DNA of 64,000 nt. It comes from Centrapalus pauciflorus (lineage: Eukaryota > Streptophyta > Magnoliopsida > Asterales > Asteraceae). The stretch lies in contig JAANYP010003713.1 in the NCBI GenBank assembly GCA_020465985.1, forward strand, positions 124,001 to 188,000, written 5' to 3'. Below the pieces are notes generated by a model. The model had not been told where the DNA came from. It did no database searches and saw nothing but the letters and a program-made list of their open reading frames with translations. Shown here in pieces: positions 36,790 to 49,130 of this stretch; positions within the stretch are counted from its first letter, which is position 1, and the number at the start of each line of letters is the position of its first letter. Position numbers and translations under genes: made by a program.

Positions 36790-37749
36790 ATTAGTTTTCA
36801 TTTTTATGTTTATATTTTAAAGTTGAATGTTTTAATTTTTAAATTGAATGTTTTATGTTATGTTTGATTTTAATATTATTAATTAAATGTTATTTTTTAT
36901 TTCAATATTTTTATTTTAAGTTTAAAGTGAAAATTAAATAAATCGAATGGCAACCACACCCTCGGAATGACATCAAAATGACATTCCATGGCAAAGCTGA
37001 CGTGGCGCTGACGTGACGGCAGTTTTGGGTGGCATCCATAGCAACCACTCCCTGTGACCTAAGTAGTCTATTAAATATACATGTTATTTAACTTTTTTTT
37101 CTCTTTATTTTATTTTCTTACACTATTAGAAAAACTTTAAACTATTACTAAAAAGTTTGTCACAATTTAAAGTCATATTTAATATTTCAAATGTCATAAA
37201 ATAGGATTATTATTTTTTAACAATTTATCCAACCTATTAATCGTCTAATTTTATTTTTGTTTACATAGAATACTATTACACTACTAACATTTAATATAAT
37301 TTTTAAGTAGTTTTATAAAAATTATTTTATTCATCTAAGAATTTTACTAGTTATGAAATATGGACGTGTGTCTATATATACTTAGTGTCTATTGATGTTC
37401 CAGAATTTTATGCCTTAAATATACTTAACATCATTAATCCCTTATATATATAACTCATATAAGTATATATATTGACACAAAAGAAAGTAACATCCATAAA
37501 TTAATATACAAATTTTTAAATATATAATAATAAAGGATAAGTATATTAAATATATAGACAAATATGGAAAAAAATTATAAATTAATAAAAGATAAACATT
37601 TCTATAAAAAATAAACATCGAAATGCTTAAATATATATTTTAGATAAATAATAATAATAATAAACTAATTAATATATAAATAAAACACATATATAAATTA
37701 TAGTAATCAAATTGTTATAATAAAAAGTTAAAAAATCACTTATTAATTA
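36790..37749. other. 3' part of the PIF element, then intergenic
   Basis: GGCAACCACACCC at about 36948 and GCAACCACTCCC at 37041-37052 look like an internal and a terminal repeat of the PIF element. The rest is AT-rich and without genes. Confidence 0.45.
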
Positions 37750-37930
37750 GGGAAAATTTCATGTATATCCTTGTAAACCTCCATTATTACACATATATCC
37801 TTACAAAATTCCATATTACATATATATCCTTACAAACCATTAAAACTCACTAATATATCCAAATATCTAATTTATAATTATTAAATCATTTTAAAAATAT
37901 CAAAAAACTATTTTTATAATTAATTTAAGT
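37750..37930. repeat. Dispersed repeat with ATATATCCTTA units
   Basis: The units TATATCCTTGTAAACCTCC, ATATCCTTACAAAATTCC and ATATCCTTACAAACC occur in series. The complement of the same series occurs twice at 61960-62265, so this is a dispersed family. The ends were not defined. Confidence 0.55.
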
Positions 37931-38381
37931 AAAATTCCCTAAATACCCCTCCATTAGTTGAACAAAAAACAAAATCAAAATCAAAATTAAAATTAAAATT
38001 GCAGTGGAATTGAAAAGTCATTGCTTTCTTCATCATCTCTCCACAACGTTCTTCATCTGCTTCATATTGGAAATCTGGAACACCGTCTAAAAGGACCACC
38101 GAATACATCAAGCAAAGAGGATATGATCTCCATGTTAGCGTCTGTGACTATTTGTGTATTTATTCGTTTTACTTTTGTTCTTTAGATGCTTCGAGATGCT
38201 AGTTTCGGAGAAGTGACAGCAGAGGACCGAACATAACAGGTTCTTGCATACTCTCTTTTCTTTGGTTTTGGCCGGAAAATTCTGCTTCATATTGGATACA
38301 ATATTGCAGTGGAAGTCATTTGCTTTATGCTCAAATTGTTCTTTTCTTTAGTTCTATTTCTGCCTTTGCGGGAGTATAGTG

Positions 38382-38619
38382 CTTTGTCAAACTATCCTCT
38401 GCTTTGTAAAACTATCCAGGTTAGCAACAGAAAACTGCTTTGTCAAACTATCCTCTGCTTTGTCAAACTATCCAGGTTAGCAACACAAAACTGCTTTGTC
38501 AAACTATCCTCTGCTTTGTCAAACTATCCAGGTTAGCAACAGAAAACTGCTTTGTCAAACTATCCTCTGCTTTGTCAAACTATCCAGGTTAGCAACACAA
38601 AACTGCTTTGTCAAACTAT
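38382..38619. repeat. Tandem array, 56 bp unit, four copies
   Basis: Copies start at 38382, 38438, 38494 and 38550, followed by a partial unit. Each contains CTTTGTCAAACTATC twice and TTAGCAACA. Copies alternate AGCAACAG and AGCAACAC at one site, implying a 112 bp higher-order duplication. The array lies 210 bp upstream of the kinase start codon, probably in its promoter or 5' UTR. Confidence 0.92.
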
Positions 38620-38826
38620 TTCCGATTTCAGAGGTGCAATCGAGCAAGTCACTTACCACAAGGTTTAGCCCAGATTAGCAACAACACTGACTATTTATAC
38701 GCAACTTCAAGAAGAAATTTTTCATCATCCAACTCTTCGAATTGAAGTTTCTGCTTCACTTTATAAAGAACCCTAAATAGATCCTTTACATTCAAACTTC
38801 ACTTCTGCTTCTACTTCATCATTAAT

Positions 38827-39877
38827 ATGTCTAATAAAATGGAATCTGAACCCTCCACATCCACCTCCTCCGAACCGATCTCTCAACCATGCCGTCAATT
38901 TGAATTTCGTGAAATTCAATTAGCAACAAAAAACTTTGATGAATCTTTAGTAATCGGGAGAGGGGGTTTTGGAAAAGTTTACAGAGGTAAAGTTCTTAAT
39001 GGATCAAGTCATGTTCTTGCTGCCATTAAAAGGTTGGGTTCCATGTCAAATCAAGGGGAGGCAGAGTTTTGGGCAGAAGTTGAAATGCTTTCAAAATTGC
39101 GTCACTGTCACATCGTGTCTTTGTTTGGTTACTGTAATCATGGAAAATAGATGATTCTCGTCTATGAATACATGCCTAATGGAACACTCGAAGATCATCT
39201 TCATAAACTCTGTACCCCTCTTTCTTGGTTACAGCGACTCAAGACCTGCATATGTGCTGCTCATGGGCTAGACTACCTTCATACAGGGACGGGTATTGAG
39301 CTTGGTGTTATACATCGTGATGTCAAGAGCTCAAATATATTGTTAAATGAAAGCTGGGCAGCAAAAATTTCAGACTTCGGATTCTCTAGGACAGGCCCAA
39401 CGAATCAGCCAACTACTTATGTGAACACACTTGTTAAAGGTACTTTCGGGTATCTGGATCCAAGTTATTTCAACTCTGGAAGGCTTACAAGGAAGTCTGA
39501 TGTGTACGCTTTTGGGGTTGTACTGTTAGAGGTGCTATGTCGGAAGCGTGCAGTGGATAGAAGTTTTGATGAGGAGTAATGGGGTTTAGTGGGATGGGCT
39601 CAAGATGCTATCGAAAAAGGCAATGTAAAGCATATAGTCGATTCTGATATAAGGGGTGAAATATCCCCAAAATGTTTGAAGGAGTTTGTTCGGATTGCAA
39701 AGAGATGTTTGGTCAGCAATCCAAAGCAGCGCCCTACGATGGCCGAGATTGTGTTCAGTCTTGAATCTATATTGACTTTACAAGGAAAAATCAATAGTTC
39801 GATGCAAGCTGCACGCATAACAATTTTCAGTAGAATGCTTGATATCTTCTCCTTTGCCTCCAATGAAGAGAACTCTG
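38827..39877 (+). pseudogene. Tandem-kinase gene exon 1: CrRLK1L-like kinase, two stops
   Basis: This exon encodes a kinase domain like the cytosolic part of FERONIA/CrRLK1L receptors, but no signal peptide, malectin domain or membrane span lies upstream. Visible motifs: glycine loop GRGGFGKVYRG (residues 44-54), Lys68 in AAIKRL, HRD 163-165 in VIHRDVKSSNILL, DFG 183-185, and GTFGYLDPSYF. Two in-frame stops break it: TAG at 39148-39150 after YCNHGK, and TAA at 39577-39579 after FDEE, where relatives have Gln (CAA). Both are single-base changes. All three pieces share one frame. A GT donor at 39878 in phase 1 fits the acceptor before the second kinase. If that donor is unused, the frame runs to TGA at 39895. 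Confidence 0.82.
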
Positions 39878-39897
39878 GTATTTCAAGATCCTCATGA

Positions 39898-40751
39898 ATT
39901 GTGTGTTTAGATTCTTTAAATTGTATTGGTATTTGCATATACTAAAATAACATCGATGGAACCTGAAGAAACAAAATCTCCCAATGTCAATGCAACGAAA
40001 GTTTAGATACACAAAAGGGACTGCTTGTCTTGATATGTCTTAGGAGGTGATTATAGTCTTAAAAATGACTGATGACACTGATTCTATTACTAACACCCTG
40101 TCATATGCCTAAGAAACATAGTAAACACCATATGTACAGATGTCCTTAGAACTAAGACAAATTGATTTTCTAGTACCTTACTCTCAAACTTGTATCTGTA
40201 GGTTCGTTGTGTCACTCTCAACATGGTAATGTAGTCTCATTAGTACGTTACATAGGTGTTAATGATTGAAGGCTCAACCCTGGCACAAGATTCTTTGCTC
40301 AATCCACCATGTGATGTTTAAAGAGAGACATTGTATTACCAAAATTAATATTTTAATATATTGAGGACCAGTACCTTATTTCAGGATGGTTCATATTGCA
40401 TACTTGCAGTAGCAGTACCATGGTCTTCATTGTACTTAATGCCCTTTTTATATGGTAATGAACTTTTCCTCATATAGTGAATTGAAGATTTCTATTTCAG
40501 GAGGGCACAATGATAGTGTTTGCTACTCGACTTATTTGTTTTGTTTTTTTTCTTCCACATAATCAGTTTGGGTCGGTCAGTTGTTTCTTAAACTCTACTC
40601 TAACCAAATTCCATACTGATCAAACCATTTCTTGACAAAAAGTCTATCTTACTTCTATTTGGGAAAGTTAGTGCAACAAACATTTGATTTTGGTATTAGC
40701 TTGATGTAACCTGGAAGAACCCTATGTAATATGATAATTCGTCCTTTTCAG
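39898..40751 (+). other. Intron 1 of the tandem-kinase gene
   Basis: This is the stretch between the two kinase domains. It contains no transposon end that I could identify. It ends with the acceptor GTCCTTTTCAG at 40741-40751. Confidence 0.6.
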
Positions 40752-41062
40752 CCCATGGTGGTAATAGCAGGGGAAGCGATACAAGTGCTCGTAGTACTGT
40801 TGGGGCTGCCCAATATATGTTTCGAGAGACAAGAGAAGTTCTTACAGATTTTGCAATTCAAAGCCTACGTTTGAGGGTATTTAAGTTTGCGGATCTGAAA
40901 AGGGCTACAAGAAACTTTAGTGCAAATATGCTCCTTGGTGAGGGAGGTTTTGGAAAGGTTTTCTTAGGTTGGGTTGATCAAAAGACCTTCGCCCCCTCAA
41001 AACGTGATGTTGGAGTTGCTGTTGCTGTTAAAAGGCTCAATCCAAATAGCTTGCAAGGGCAG

Positions 41063-42310
41063 GTATGCATGTATCAATAATTACACATAAACTTATGATT
41101 GAAGTTTGTATGATAAATTTGTAGGATTCTCATATGATATGATGATGGAGGAATGCTCATATAAAATGATGATGAATTTGTAGGATTCTTTATGATTGAA
41201 GTTTGTGCATAACATTTCTCTTACAAAGTCTAGATGATGCCCCAGTCTTTATGCAGTTCACATTGACATGTATACGAATATTACTCAGGGATGCATTTAT
41301 TTTCCTTTGCAATTCGCTGATGTAACTTGAATATGTTTGTTTGAGTCATGTTCTTTTGCTTCCTGCTGCAGCTTTGTTGCTCTGGATGGGTGCTCTATTT
41401 TGTATTCTCCTGCAGCTTTTCACTAGTTTTAATGAAACTCCTTTTGCTGTCCAAATAACAAAAACATATGCTACTCATGTAAATTGCCATAATACCACTT
41501 AGCTAGTTCGAGTGACCAATCCTAGATACTAGGAGTCGATCACTTCCTGATCATCAAAGAACGATCACGGGGTGGCAGTCAATTGAAAGCACTGGTAGAG
41601 ACTGGGGCTGTTAACGAGCCGAGTCAAGTAGCAGTGTATTTGGGCCCGCCACGTTTAACTTGCGTTCAGCTTGAGGTTGAGTGAATTTTCAAAATTGTGT
41701 TCAATCTTGAGCTCGAATATTTCATTGTTGCTCGACCTCGATGCTCGTTTTAATATTTTTAATATTTTGTTGTTATATAGATTTCAACCTTGAGGTCGTT
41801 TGGCTTGTTTATGAGCTGGAGCTTTATCGACTCGTTTAATATCTCAGTGTGGTTGTCTCTGTATTTCCTGCCACATCAATTTGGTTTAAGCATAAAGTGA
41901 TGTAATGATACAAAATCATTTGCAGTCTTAAAAGTTTGAGGTTCATACAATTTTCTGATTGCTTTTGCAAATAAACACAACTACCTGCTACCGTCAAACA
42001 ACTATTAAGAACCTTCATGGAAAACTTCCTCTATGATATGCATCTTAATGTAAAATTAAAGAGAGAAGAAAAGGGTATTTGAACAGTGTGAAAGGCGAGC
42101 TATATAGAATAGGTCTTTTTTTTTTTTGAAAAGCATAAGAATGTGGTTGTTAATGGAGTGAGAGACAAGTGGTTTGGAATAATTTTATTTTCTTTAATTA
42201 TATATGTATCAGTTTGTAAATGCAATTGAGCATTCTTTTTCATAAAAGAGTACTCGAATTTAGTTTATATGCGTCTTTTTGTGGAATGTAACATGAAAGT
42301 CTGAGTTCAG
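41063..42310 (+). other. Intron 2, with a hAT-like remnant
   Basis: From about 41603, GGGGCTGTTAACGAGCCGAG followed by GAGCTCGAAT and GAGCTGGAGC words resembles the end of a hAT-type repeat. No partner end was found. The intron ends GTCTGAGTTCAG at 42310. Confidence 0.4.
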
Positions 42311-43164
42311 GCAGAGGTGAACTTCTTAGGGCGGTTGGCTCATCCTAATATTATCTGTCTCCTGGCATTCTGCATTGACAAAACCGCGGAATGTTTGCTT
42401 GTTTACGAATACATGCAGAACGGAAGTTTTGATGGCATTTTATTCAAAAGTAAGCTATATTACAATCTCTTTGGTAACTATTTTTTTGATTTTTTTCAAT
42501 CAGAAGTTGAAATTGTTGCAATCACTTAGGTACGAAATGTGAGTAATTTTGCAGGTGCACCTGATATTACCGAAGCACTTCCATGGCAAACACGACTTAA
42601 CATAATGATAGGAGTTGCCCGTGGACTTGCTTACCTGCATTCAACAAATGTCATATGTCGTGGTGTCAAAGGCAGTGATATGCTGCTGGATCAAGTAATT
42701 TTTAAGGAATTTACGATACGCGGTGGTTGATCAGGCCACTTCAATACTTTGGTTTTATGCCATTAATGTCAACCATTTATGTTCAAAATTTCTTAATCTA
42801 GGATTTCAATGCAAAATTGGGGGATTTTGGGTTGGCGAAATCTGGCCCTGCAAATGGGATGACACATGTTACTACAAGGGTTATGGGAACCTACGGTTAT
42901 GTTGCCCCAGAGTATGTTATGACAGGTATGTTACCATAAACTAGTCTGTAGTGATAATGAGAAGCTGTGCAGAGTTGATATTTTCTTATGTGATTAACTT
43001 ATTAAAATGTCAAATTTGAGTTTCATGAATAATATGGTCATTGTTGCAAAGTATAAGGAATGCATATGTGGATAAAGTATACGTAAGTGGTGTTTAGACG
43101 ACATCGAACAAACCTGTATAATTAACAAGGATAATGTATAAAGCCACCATAAAAGTTACACTAA

Positions 43165-43454
43165 GGGGCGTTTGGTTGTGTGGAATGAAATGTAATTGAA
43201 TTAGTGAAGTTTATAAGCTTTTTTTAACCAATGATTGTTACTTAATGTTGGCATAAAAAATGAAGGAAAACTATTAAAACACCATTCTTTTTTCATGTTA
43301 TTGATTCACTTCATGTTGACAAGGAAAGGAGAAAAGTGAAATTTGTACTACACTCAATTCTCTACTCCATCTCATTGAGAATCAAGGCTCTTGTCACGTG
43401 ACAAATAAACTTGTAAACCTCATATGATTCCATTCCTCCATACCAAACGCCCCC
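43165..43454. mobile_element. MITE in intron 5, Tourist-like
   Basis: A 290 bp element with ends GGGGCGTTTGGT and ACCAAACGCCCCC and TAA on both sides (43162-43164, 43455-43457). This fits PIF/Harbinger. Non-coding. Confidence 0.75.
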
Positions 43455-43739
43455 TAAGGTAATCAAATATCATAACCTCAGTACATGCCTGTCAGGTTTT
43501 ATTTACGCCAATAGTATCAAAAATCTTGTTGGAAAATTGTAAACTTACAAAAAAAAAGAACTTTATCCGAATTAAAACTTGGACTTAAATTACACAAATG
43601 GACCCTGTGGTATAATAGTTATGGTTTCAATCCCTCGAAGAATTTTTTTTACACCAACAGTCCCTAAAAAACACTTTTTGCATGCGGACAGTCCCCAAGA
43701 CTGTTTTGCTTAATATTTTACCGTAAAAACTTTTAAAAT

Positions 43740-44099
43740 GACCGTTTTTAGTAACAATAATAATAGTAATCATGGTGGTGGTGGCGGCAACGACGATGAC
43801 GTGGAAAGAAGCACAAACCTGACCTTGATTCCCTCTCACTCTCTTCTTATCGTCAACACTATATTCACCAACATCAGCACTGTACACTGCCATCACCATC
43901 ATCAACACCGTAAACTGTCACCACCATCACTACCTTTTGTCCCCTTCCCCCGACCACCTCCTGCAGCTTCTCTCTATCTTTGTTCTCTCTCACTCACTTA
44001 GTCTCTCACACTCTTACCCTCACTGTTTCTGCAATAGCACCACTATTTCCATTATTAATTTGCCGTTGCCTTCGATTCTTCCTTTGATCTGGAAATCGA
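43740..44099. repeat. Direct repeat D1 in intron 5
   Basis: The first copy of a 359 bp segment (GACCGTTTTTAGTAACAATA ... GATCTGGAAATCGA), rich in CACCATCATC and CTCTCTCACTCAC. The open frames across it differ between copies by ordinary substitutions, and no protein family is recognisable. It could be captured host sequence. Confidence 0.85.
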
Positions 44100-45149
44100 T
44101 GTTGGAAAAAAGTGTAAATTTTTAAAAGGAAAAAGTGTATTTTCCATGTTTTGGACCAAATATAATTATATATAATTGTGAGATATATAATTAGTATTTT
44201 GTGGGTTTGTGTTCTCCTTGAAGAGAGGATTTCAACGATATAAAGAACGTCCAAAACGGAGCTAAGATGAATGAGATATCGATGGTCAAAGATTGATGTT
44301 TGGAATGAATGAAACACCTTCTAGTGGTTAAACTTGTGTCCCACATAGGAAGGAAGATGGAAGCCAAAGTAGGTTTACATGGAGGAGTGTTCAAAGCCAT
44401 GGCAAGATTGTTCATGGTTTTACTCCAATACCTACCCACATGCAGGGTGGTGCAAATCTTGGACCCCGAAGGCTAAAATCCACTGAACTCGTGTACGCCA
44501 GCACCTGCGGACACGAATGCAGCTCCTGAAAATCAGGTCTCGTGCGAGACAACCTTTTTACTCCAGGTGAGAGCTGGACAGGTTTCGTGAAACCTGTTCT
44601 GGTTGCCAAGGCTGTTCTTGAACATGTTTGCTCAAGCTGTTCGTGCCGAACCTGGTGTTGAGAGCCGGAACAGAAAGGGTCAGGCCTCGGCCAAACCTGT
44701 CCAGTGAGCAGGTTAAGGCTCAAAGCTAGTCAAAGTTGTCCGTGACCACTGATCAGGCTTCGACCAAACCTGTTCTGGAACTGATAAATTAAATCAGCGG
44801 CTGACTGATTTATGAGCTGTTACGATTTGGTTTTCAACACATAATTACTCATGTTAATTAACAATAAACCTTGTAATAATGGAGTATTACAAAACGAGTT
44901 TTTGTAATTAAAAATAGATGATTAATTTTGTTGTTTCAATTTCAATTTCCTATAAAAGAATAGAGATACAACACACCAAATACACTTGATATACTTGAAA
45001 TACCATGCACTTTAACAGCAAGATGTTGCTGCTTCCAAGAACGAAGATCACTTTCAATTCACGTGATTTTTCAGGCAAGTTGGTTACCTCCGGCAGTACA
45101 CGCTGCTTTGGCTGTTGTACCCTGGGAAACAGACGTTGTTGCTTCCAAG
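44100..45149 (+). mobile_element. Truncated copia LTR between the direct repeats
   Basis: It starts TGTTGGAAAAAAGTGTAAA and matches the LTR at 50481 at its left end (to about 44310) and over its last 130 bp. The middle differs and has motifs such as GGTTTCGTGAAACCTG. It stops short of the real LTR end: after GGAAACAGAC it switches to the second direct repeat. A TATA-like CCTATAAAAGAA lies at about 44950. Confidence 0.7.
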
Positions 45150-45508
45150 ACCGTTTTTAGTAACAATAATAATAATAATCATGGTGGTGGTGGCGGCAAT
45201 GGCGACGACGTGGGAAGAAGCACAAACCTGACCTTGATTCCCTCTCACTCTCTTCTTATCGTCAACACTATATGCACCAACATCAGCACCGTACACTGCC
45301 ATCACCATCGTCAACACCGTAAACTGTCACCACCATCACTACCTTTTGTCCCCTTCCCCCGACCACCTCCTGCAGCTTCTCTCTATCTTTGTTCTCTCTC
45401 ACTCACTTAGTCTCTCACACTTTTACCCTCACTGTTTCTGCAATGGCACCACTATTGTCGTCATTAATTTGTCGTTGCCTTCGATTCATCCTTTGATCTG
45501 GAAATCGA
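45150..45508. repeat. Direct repeat D2 in intron 5
   Basis: The second copy of the 43740-44099 segment, differing by scattered substitutions. Unlike D1 it continues beyond AAATCGAT into further unique sequence, so D2 looks like the original and D1 the derived copy. Confidence 0.85.
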
Positions 45509-47056
45509 TTCGGTTTCTGAAGTTAGAAACAAATCCAGAATTTGAGTGGTTCACTAATGTGTGTGCAGTCCAGAAATCGATTAGTTGTGTAGATCTAGAA
45601 ACCGATGTGTGTGTATATCCAGAAATTGGTTTGTTCACTGATTTTGAAATGATTCCAGAAATCGATTTGGTTTCTAGACCTTGTTTGATGTGTGTTCACA
45701 TCTCAATTTGTTCACTTGTTTAGGCATCAAAAAAAGATTTCCTTTGATGGGTAGATCTCGTTTCCACATTATTATGTGTTTGTTCACAATTTTGGCTTCG
45801 ATCCCGTTTAATGTATTTATTTTGGCTCCACTTTCTTTTGAATATTCCTGATTTTGTTTGATTTCTTCAATATCAAAAGCTTGGAATTATTATTTTGTTT
45901 TACACAAATGATTTTGATGTGTAGGTTTCTTCGGAAAATCAATTGTTTAAATCCATTTGTGATCATTGTTTCTTGTTTCGTTTTTTAATGTGGTGGTTGT
46001 GCTGGTGGCGATGACCTGAGTTCGTGGTGATGGTTGTGGCTGGAGTTTCTGGGCTGGAATATGCCGATGAAAGCTTCAAACCAAAATGAATAGTAACAAT
46101 AATAATTAAACATGTTTAAGGAAATTAATTAATCAGTTAATTTCAATAAAGTTCCATGTAAGCGACAAATCAGCAAATAATGCCACGCCATCATCTCACT
46201 CAGCAAAAATCATCACATAAGAAAGGTAAAACGGTCATTTTAAAAGTACAAATCATCAAACGTTAAGTCAAATGGTCTTGGGGACAGTCAAAGTGCAAAA
46301 GTTCTTTTCTCGGGACTGTTAGTGTAAAAGAAATTCTTTAAGGGACTGAAACCATAACAACTACATATCACAAGGACTATTTGTGTAATTTACACTAAAA
46401 CTAATAAGAATTTAAAATTTAATGATCAAATCGAGTTTGTTATTTATTTTAAATAAGAGGTAAAATAAGTATGACCTATTTGTTTTATTTTTTATATTTG
46501 TATAAGGTAAGTGTATAATTATAATTATATAAACTTTGACATGTTTTTGACCGGAATTGACATAATTGAAAGTAACTTAATTAATGGGTGGCAATAGCAT
46601 GTAATAACGTTTTCATAGTTGGGTAGAAACCTCTAAAATGACAATAGTATTCTTAACTTTATCCAAAATAAAACATTCATAGAAGAGTGTAAAACTCACA
46701 TTACACATTTAAGTAATTATTTGTATTATTTTATTTTTAATTTTCTACAAGTTAAGAGGATATTTAATTTTCGACTTGTTTTTGTCTTTTTCGGCATAAT
46801 TGCATAATGATAATACATAACATGTAATAATGATGTTTGATATTCGGGCGACCTTAGATTTTTTTATATTGTTTTTGGGTAGCGTGGGATCTAAGTTTTG
46901 GTCGATCAATCAATTATATGAGAACTCACCGCCACACATATTCAAATCGGGTAAAGGGAGACTGGTTGACGTGACCAATAAAAGTTGTCATTTTCCTCGT
47001 TTTCTCCACTAGACAAGTTTTGAACTTTGGAACTACAATTTGTGATACTTTGGTGA

Positions 47057-47380
<324 letters not shown>

Positions 47381-47426
<46 letters not shown>
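47381..47426. repeat. (TA)n microsatellite
   Basis: About 46 bp of TA repeats to the right of the small MITE, probably the other part of a single TA target tract. Confidence 0.9.
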
Positions 47427-47430
<4 letters not shown>

Positions 47431-47879
47431 AATGTATCTCATATTAAAACAAACATTATAATCGTCGCCATTTGCCTGAAAGTTTTTTTTGACAAGAATC
47501 GTGGTTTGTTTTCTATTAGAAATACTAAATGCATTGAGTGACAGTTATTTACCCCTACTTGTATATCACTTTTTTGGGTTTAAACAACAGACTTTAGTGT
47601 TACAGGTCATTTGACTATCAAGAGTGACATCTACAGTTTTGGAGTGGTGTTGCTGGAAACTCTAACCGGTAAACGGGCAATTAATCGCAACCGCCCCAAT
47701 GGGCACAATTTGGTGGAATGGGCAAAACCGATCATAACAAACAGAAGTAAGCTAAAGAACATCATGGATCCACGTCTTGAAGAGAATTACCCCCCGAAAG
47801 CTGCCTTCAAATGTGCTGCACTTGCATTAAGATGTCTAGCAGACACATCGAAGGATAGGCCTTCAAGTGAAGAGGTTTT

Positions 47880-48073
47880 GCAGAGTTTGGAAGAAATATA
47901 CGCCGTCAACGAGTAACGAAGGTCAGCTGGAGACATAGTGACACAAGATTGCTAGACAGCACTTTAATAAACTTATGCAGAGTTTGGAACAAATATATGC
48001 TTTCAACGAGTAATGGAATGTCAGCTCGAGACATAGGGCCCGATACAAGAATGCTAGACAGCAGTCCAATGAA
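47880..48073 (+). repeat. 97 bp tandem duplication over the kinase stop codon
   Basis: GCAGAGTTTGGAAGAAATAT at 47880 recurs at 47977 (GCAGAGTTTGGAACAAATAT). The unit contains the last 11 codons, the TAA and 3' UTR sequence (GCTAGACAGCA). The second copy also keeps an AACGAG-TAA but lies after the first stop. Confidence 0.9.
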
Positions 48074-49130
48074 CATGAAATATTAATGTGGATCTCCATT
48101 ATTAATCATTTTCCCAAAGTGCTTGTGATAAAGATTAGAATTTGGGTGTTTAATGAGGTACTGCATGCATAAACCTTCTCATTTTTAATGGGTTATTGCA
48201 CCTTTCTTGCTTTGTTAGACATGATCTCTTTGGTATAAGACTCCTTTAAACTATCATGTGCACTCAGAGGTATAGTTTGGAGCTGGCCAGTCCATCTTTT
48301 GATGAGTTATATCTGCAAATATCGCTCCATATTTTGTATATTGATGTGATCTAAAAGTCATGGCTCAAGTGTAGAAATGTTAAGTGCCTCATGGATGTGC
48401 TAGAGGTATCTGTAGCTAGAAGCCTGCAACTATTTATGGTAATTGAATCACCATTTGTGTTAAGCTGCAATTGTCTTGATTTAGATGATTTGGTTTATGG
48501 TAACTAATGTGATGTAAGCTACAAGGGATATGTTGATTGAGAATACGAAAATATCTTATCTTACTCACAATTATTCTTTTTCATCACATTCTCTATGTTA
48601 ATTATTTTATTATTCTGAGCTATTGTAGTTTGACCATATTGCTCATCCTTTGTTAATCATGTTTCTCAAATAAGTACTTATATGCTCTTATAATTGATAT
48701 CGTTGCCATTCGTTCATTATTTTGTTTCATGGCTGGTTTCAACGACAGCAATGGTGAATTCATCAATGCCTAGTAAACCTCCAAATGTTTCAGATCAAAA
48801 TTCGCCACATGGTCAAACTAGTGAAACTGTTAGCAATCCAGAGGTAAAACTTAAGAATCTTATTATTGAACCTCATAATGGAGCTAGATTCGGTATGTAA
48901 TAAACATGAAACACTTGCGATATCTATGACTTAAATGATCTCTGGTCACTTCTTAGATGTCATACAATTCACAGCTGCTGACAAATATAGGGTTTCATAG
49001 CATCAAAATCGGACATTTTTGATTGGTAAAGGGGTGTCCTGTGTGAGATGTTGTATTATAACTTTTGATAACTTGAGTCGGCATTGCAAATACATGGCCG
49101 TCTCATGGATTTCGGAGGCCTTGAGTAGGG
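48074..49130. other. 3' flank of the kinase gene; possible orphan exon
   Basis: Mostly non-coding. At 48751-48843 an open frame (MVNSSMPSKPPNVSDQNSPHG...) ends at a GT donor-like site (CCAGAG|GTAAAA). I do not recognise the peptide. It might be a 5' exon fragment of another gene. Confidence 0.3.

Larger units (their letters stand above)
43586..46392. mobile_element. Foldback-type element in intron 5 carrying foreign filler
   Basis: The terminal arms of about 160 bp are inverted copies (TAAATTACACAAATGGACCC at left, GACTATTTGTGTAATTTA at right). Unlike the other foldbacks here, the interior is not palindromic. It carries a 359 bp direct duplication (43740-44099, 45150-45508), a truncated copia LTR between the copies, and a less AT-rich segment (45509-46080). 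No target duplication was identified. Confidence 0.65.

Noticed and set aside
43738..45410. ORFs with Asn, Gly and His runs in intron 5 (43738-44001, 45063-45410)
   Set aside because: They come from the duplicated filler with simple-sequence tracts. The N-terminal part of the second one is LTR sequence, so it is a chance fusion.
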